Positions 7,001-7,866 of a DNA stretch of 7,866 nucleotides are shown one piece after another. How positions within the stretch are numbered: position 1 is the stretch's first letter; every line of letters begins with the position of its first letter. Origin of the DNA: Prevotella sp. CAG:891 (GTDB lineage Bacteria; Bacteroidota; Bacteroidia; Bacteroidales; Bacteroidaceae). The position numbers and the translations under genes are program-made. Below the pieces are notes generated by a model. The model saw only the letters and a list, made by a program, of their open reading frames with translations, was not told where the DNA came from and did no database searches. The DNA is taken from contig FR901715.1 of the NCBI GenBank assembly GCA_000437675.1, positions 17,341 to 25,206 of the forward strand, in the 5' to 3' direction.

Positions 7001-7502
7001 CCTCATCAATGGGGTTACGCTCTTTACTGACCCGGCTACGATGGAAGGAGTAACCATGGAGTACACCACCGACCTCGAAACGTGGACTCCGCTCAACTTC
7101 GAAGTGGGCGTGGGCGTTATCCGTTTGTCGCTTCCTGCCGAGGCGCAGAACCTGGCTGCCTTGCGTATCAACTGGACGGGCGATACGGTTCCGGCTATTT
7201 ACGAATTGGTTGAAAAGGCTGACGAGAACAAGAAGCCTGTGGTTTCGAAAATTGAACAAATCACGGGTAGCCAGTCGGCGCAATCACCGGTTGTTTCGCT
7301 CCAAAACCATACGTTGAAGGTATCGGCTGCACAAGCCCTGAAGGGGGTTAGCCTTTACACGCTCGATGGCCGCCTATTGGCAAACGTGCAGTGCAACGGT
7401 GAAAAAGCTGTGGCACTCCCACTCCTGAATGCCGGCAATGAGGTCATTGTGGCAAAAGTAACTTTGGACAATGGCGAATCATTCAGCTACAAATTGAAAT
7501 AA
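4080..7502 (+). CDS. Secreted GH84 beta-N-acetylglucosaminidase with discoidin modules and T9SS-type tail
   Basis: A 1140-residue exported enzyme expected to release terminal beta-linked GlcNAc by substrate-assisted catalysis. Residues 1-22 are a signal peptide (MNKK, a hydrophobic core, likely cleavage after AAA or AAAQ) with no lipobox cysteine. An N-terminal alpha/beta domain (about 23-170) precedes the GH84 barrel. By eye it aligns well with the B. thetaiotaomicron GH84 enzyme: EGYYG at 179-183, NFIWAIHPG, the catalytic pair D298-D299 in FAVFVDDV, Y348, WWNYPCND with W405, N407 and D412, and N452 in SNPM. A helical domain follows (about 480-660). The C-terminal part goes beyond the roughly 740-residue B. 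thetaiotaomicron enzyme: discoidin-like modules at about 677-779, 781-926 and 928-1055, then a T9SS sorting-type domain (1075-1140; VSLYTLDGRLLA, ending SFSYKLK). It is transcribed alone. Substrates could be host mucin or O-GlcNAc glycans; the exact linkage is not readable from sequence. Confidence 0.93.
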   Translation: MNKKQLLVSLAALLLPAGAAAQYVIYPVPQEQVAGTDKVNFTSTVTLVCEEGIDAYTVNRAKQVLTEAGLKVETANEPSANQSNVLVGVKGSKGVADAKAEALGLKMDVFGLANKYDRHLLSLSDGGNGRADLLILGENTDAAFFGFASLEQMFDAGTQAMAVTTLYDYADQKSRGLVEGYYGYPYTVEVKKDLMRFMMRHKMNTYMYGAKSDPYHSQFWGDAYPESLTPEQVKNGWLSQDMIKDITSTSHETKVNFIWAIHPGNNFVSNGQTVINQIMGKYEKMYDLGVRQFAVFVDDVAIPNSDADMKKNADQLTALQRAIEAKWNTPGTAANDTVRPLHFVPQIYCRSFAGSQDQHDRFFRALAKTPKYITIYTTGNGVWSVPNDGDFNTPATPLEREVAWWWNYPCNDNADGQIYPSDMYYNFFEMPAVGNNSTLPNNLSRGQGIVSNPMQQGEVSKTPLFSVADYAWNHSGFNNKTSWEASFAAVLPGNEEAQKAYKFLVPYLRWNNADELITLINAYKQNNDGAVLQTLMQNIMANADVLIKMKDATAENERLLYKDLAPWLLRLRAMAEAIDGFISVKGMTGNDDSIWQKFVTQMAKANELDTKEEYLAYALEGMGTGISVSVRPSQPSQKSMPAFVEYLKQNSLGSEYLQQEAAPTRPMGVTNIEGVKMSASGTTVVSPTTSGKFITMNKGDWMGLQLPNPTKVEKIVVADTLISKHKVVLSPDGKQWTRLFDTETTPEGYVRYVGVLNDKDTPVQVRLTSQSIRVTTPAATRVTSASVPNGDFWDNHTANLMHDGKYNTFVCLNRNQQNNDEYKLTLAKEQAIDKVRVVMGTVNGDHMNKAVVEVSADGKKWTALKIKGTKTTTFTMDMPQVMPYSDEAKICDFDGEMKDAKYVRLRLTEANTSKWLRLYEIEVNGEGAFAQLRCTDGNGGGYAQVSDANPSTSTANATKTGKTGMLTYYFQNFSLINGVTLFTDPATMEGVTMEYTTDLETWTPLNFEVGVGVIRLSLPAEAQNLAALRINWTGDTVPAIYELVEKADENKKPVVSKIEQITGSQSAQSPVVSLQNHTLKVSAAQALKGVSLYTLDGRLLANVQCNGEKAVALPLLNAGNEVIVAKVTLDNGESFSYKLK

Positions 7503-7536
7503 AGCGCAGAAAGCACTGAAATAAAACGCAGAAAGC
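7493..7536 (+). repeat. 22-bp tandem duplication across the GH84 stop codon
   Basis: Bases 7493-7514 and 7515-7536 are two copies of a 22-bp unit with two mismatches (7494/7516 and 7504/7526). Within it, 7495-7514 and 7517-7536 differ at one base. The first copy contains the end of the GH84 reading frame and its TAA. The second is untranslated, so the duplication does not change the protein. Confidence 0.8.
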
Positions 7537-7556
7537 TTTTGGCTTTAGCTACAAAA

Positions 7557-7595
7557 AAAAGACCGACACTTCCCAAGTGGAAATGTCGGTCTTTT
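7557..7595 (+). terminator. Intrinsic terminator of the GH84 gene, bidirectional
   Basis: AAAAGACCGACA (7557-7568) pairs perfectly with TGTCGGTCTTTT (7584-7595). After one mismatch, TTCC (7570-7573) pairs with GGAA (7579-7582) at the tip. The A-run before and T-run after suit termination on either strand. Confidence 0.85.
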
Positions 7596-7647
7596 CATAA
7601 CAAGTAAATGTGGAAAACCTTTGGTTATAGAGACTCGCATTTGAAAA

Positions 7648-7670
7648 CCCCTAAATCTTCAGTTTAGGGG
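7648..7670 (+). repeat. Hairpin 1 of a tandem hairpin pair, possible IS200/IS605 left end
   Basis: CCCCTAAA (7648-7655) pairs perfectly with TTTAGGGG (7663-7670) around a seven-base loop. It stands 52 bases after the GH84 terminator and 182 bases before the gene at 7852. No T-run follows, so it is not a terminator. IS200/IS605-family ends carry subterminal hairpins that the Y1 transposase recognises as single-stranded DNA; the assignment here is inference. Confidence 0.5.
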
Positions 7671-7681
7671 ATGAAAAATGC

Positions 7682-7700
7682 AGGGTAGCGCAGCTACCCT
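7682..7700 (+). repeat. Hairpin 2 of a tandem hairpin pair
   Basis: AGGGTAGC (7682-7689) pairs perfectly with GCTACCCT (7693-7700) around a GCA loop, 11 bases after hairpin 1. The compact, GC-rich stem in an AT-rich region resembles REP-type palindromes or an IS200/IS605 end. Bases 7701-7793 hold no gene and no further clear structure apart from an 11-base palindrome TTGATAATCAA at 7775-7785. Confidence 0.5.
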
Positions 7701-7793
7701 TAACTTTCAATGCACATCTATAAATACAACGATAGTAAAAGAGGTATATATAAGATGCATGAACAATTAGATAGTTGATAATCAATCAAATAG

Positions 7794-7825
7794 TTGCGCA
7801 TTTCAAATATTTTTTCGTATCTTTG
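7794..7825 (+). promoter_or_regulatory. Bacteroidetes-type promoter before the gene at 7852
   Basis: TTG (7794-7796), a 21-base spacer and TATCTTTG (7818-7825) fit the consensus; the -7 box is exact and the -33 box lacks one T. Transcription would start near 7832, leaving a leader of about 20 bases before the ATG. Confidence 0.6.
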
Positions 7826-7851
7826 AGTATTGAAAATTAAATAAGATCGCC

Positions 7852-7866
7852 ATGTTGAGAGCCTAT
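7852..7866 (+). CDS. First five codons of a gene, possibly tnpB (IS200/IS605 family)
   Basis: ATG TTG AGA GCC TAT encodes MLRAY and runs off the window end. Many IS200/IS605 TnpB (OrfB) proteins, the RNA-guided nucleases ancestral to Cas12, begin with a strand such as MLKAYKYRLYP or MLRAYKFRLYP, so this start is suggestive. The good promoter just upstream supports a real start, and the two hairpins at 7648-7700 fit an element end. Five residues cannot prove the family. Any other protein starting with MLRAY is possible. Confidence 0.4.

Noticed and set aside
6477..7283. 268-codon open frame on the - strand inside the GH84 C-terminal region
   Set aside because: It mirrors the discoidin modules, has an unnatural composition and shows no domain.
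1..7866. CRISPR array, tRNA or rRNA genes
   Set aside because: No regularly spaced repeats and no cloverleaf or rRNA-like stretches were seen on either strand.

Overview
The window looks like a chromosomal segment of a Bacteroidales bacterium, most likely Prevotellaceae-like. Three things point there: promoters of the Bacteroidetes type (TTTG, about 20 bases, TAnnTTTG), large secreted glycoside hydrolases with discoidin modules, and a type IX secretion (T9SS) C-terminal domain. No taxonomic marker gene is present, so the genus is inference. All genes that I accept lie on the + strand.

Layout. (1) 1-1461 is the 3' part of a large modular carbohydrate-active protein: fibronectin III, discoidin (F5/8 C), dockerin-like and cohesin-like modules, with the catalytic part cut off by the window edge, possibly GH31. 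It ends in a strong bidirectional terminator near 1540-1590. (2) 1784-3803 is a peroxide-defence module. It holds a textbook promoter, a perfect 6-1-6 palindromic operator, a PerR-type Fur-family regulator, a reverse rubrerythrin (rubredoxin domain first) probably cotranscribed with it, and, after a gap with a striking two-state hairpin region, a classical rubrerythrin (rubredoxin domain last). A very strong terminator closes it. (3) 3804-7595 holds one large gene for a secreted GH84 beta-N-acetylglucosaminidase (O-GlcNAcase-like). It resembles the characterised Bacteroides thetaiotaomicron GH84 enzyme and carries three discoidin-like modules and a T9SS-type tail. It has a structured AT-rich leader and its own terminator. 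(4) 7596-7866 holds two compact hairpins, a good promoter and the first five codons (MLRAY) of a gene. Together these suggest the left end of an IS200/IS605-family element with tnpB.

How the parts work together. PerR would sense peroxide through a metal site and repress its own operon through the palindrome. The two rubrerythrins would reduce hydrogen peroxide in the anaerobic cytoplasm. The flanking secreted hydrolases belong to glycan foraging (host or dietary glycans, GlcNAc-containing in the GH84 case) and seem to be separate transcription units with no regulatory link to the peroxide module visible in the sequence.
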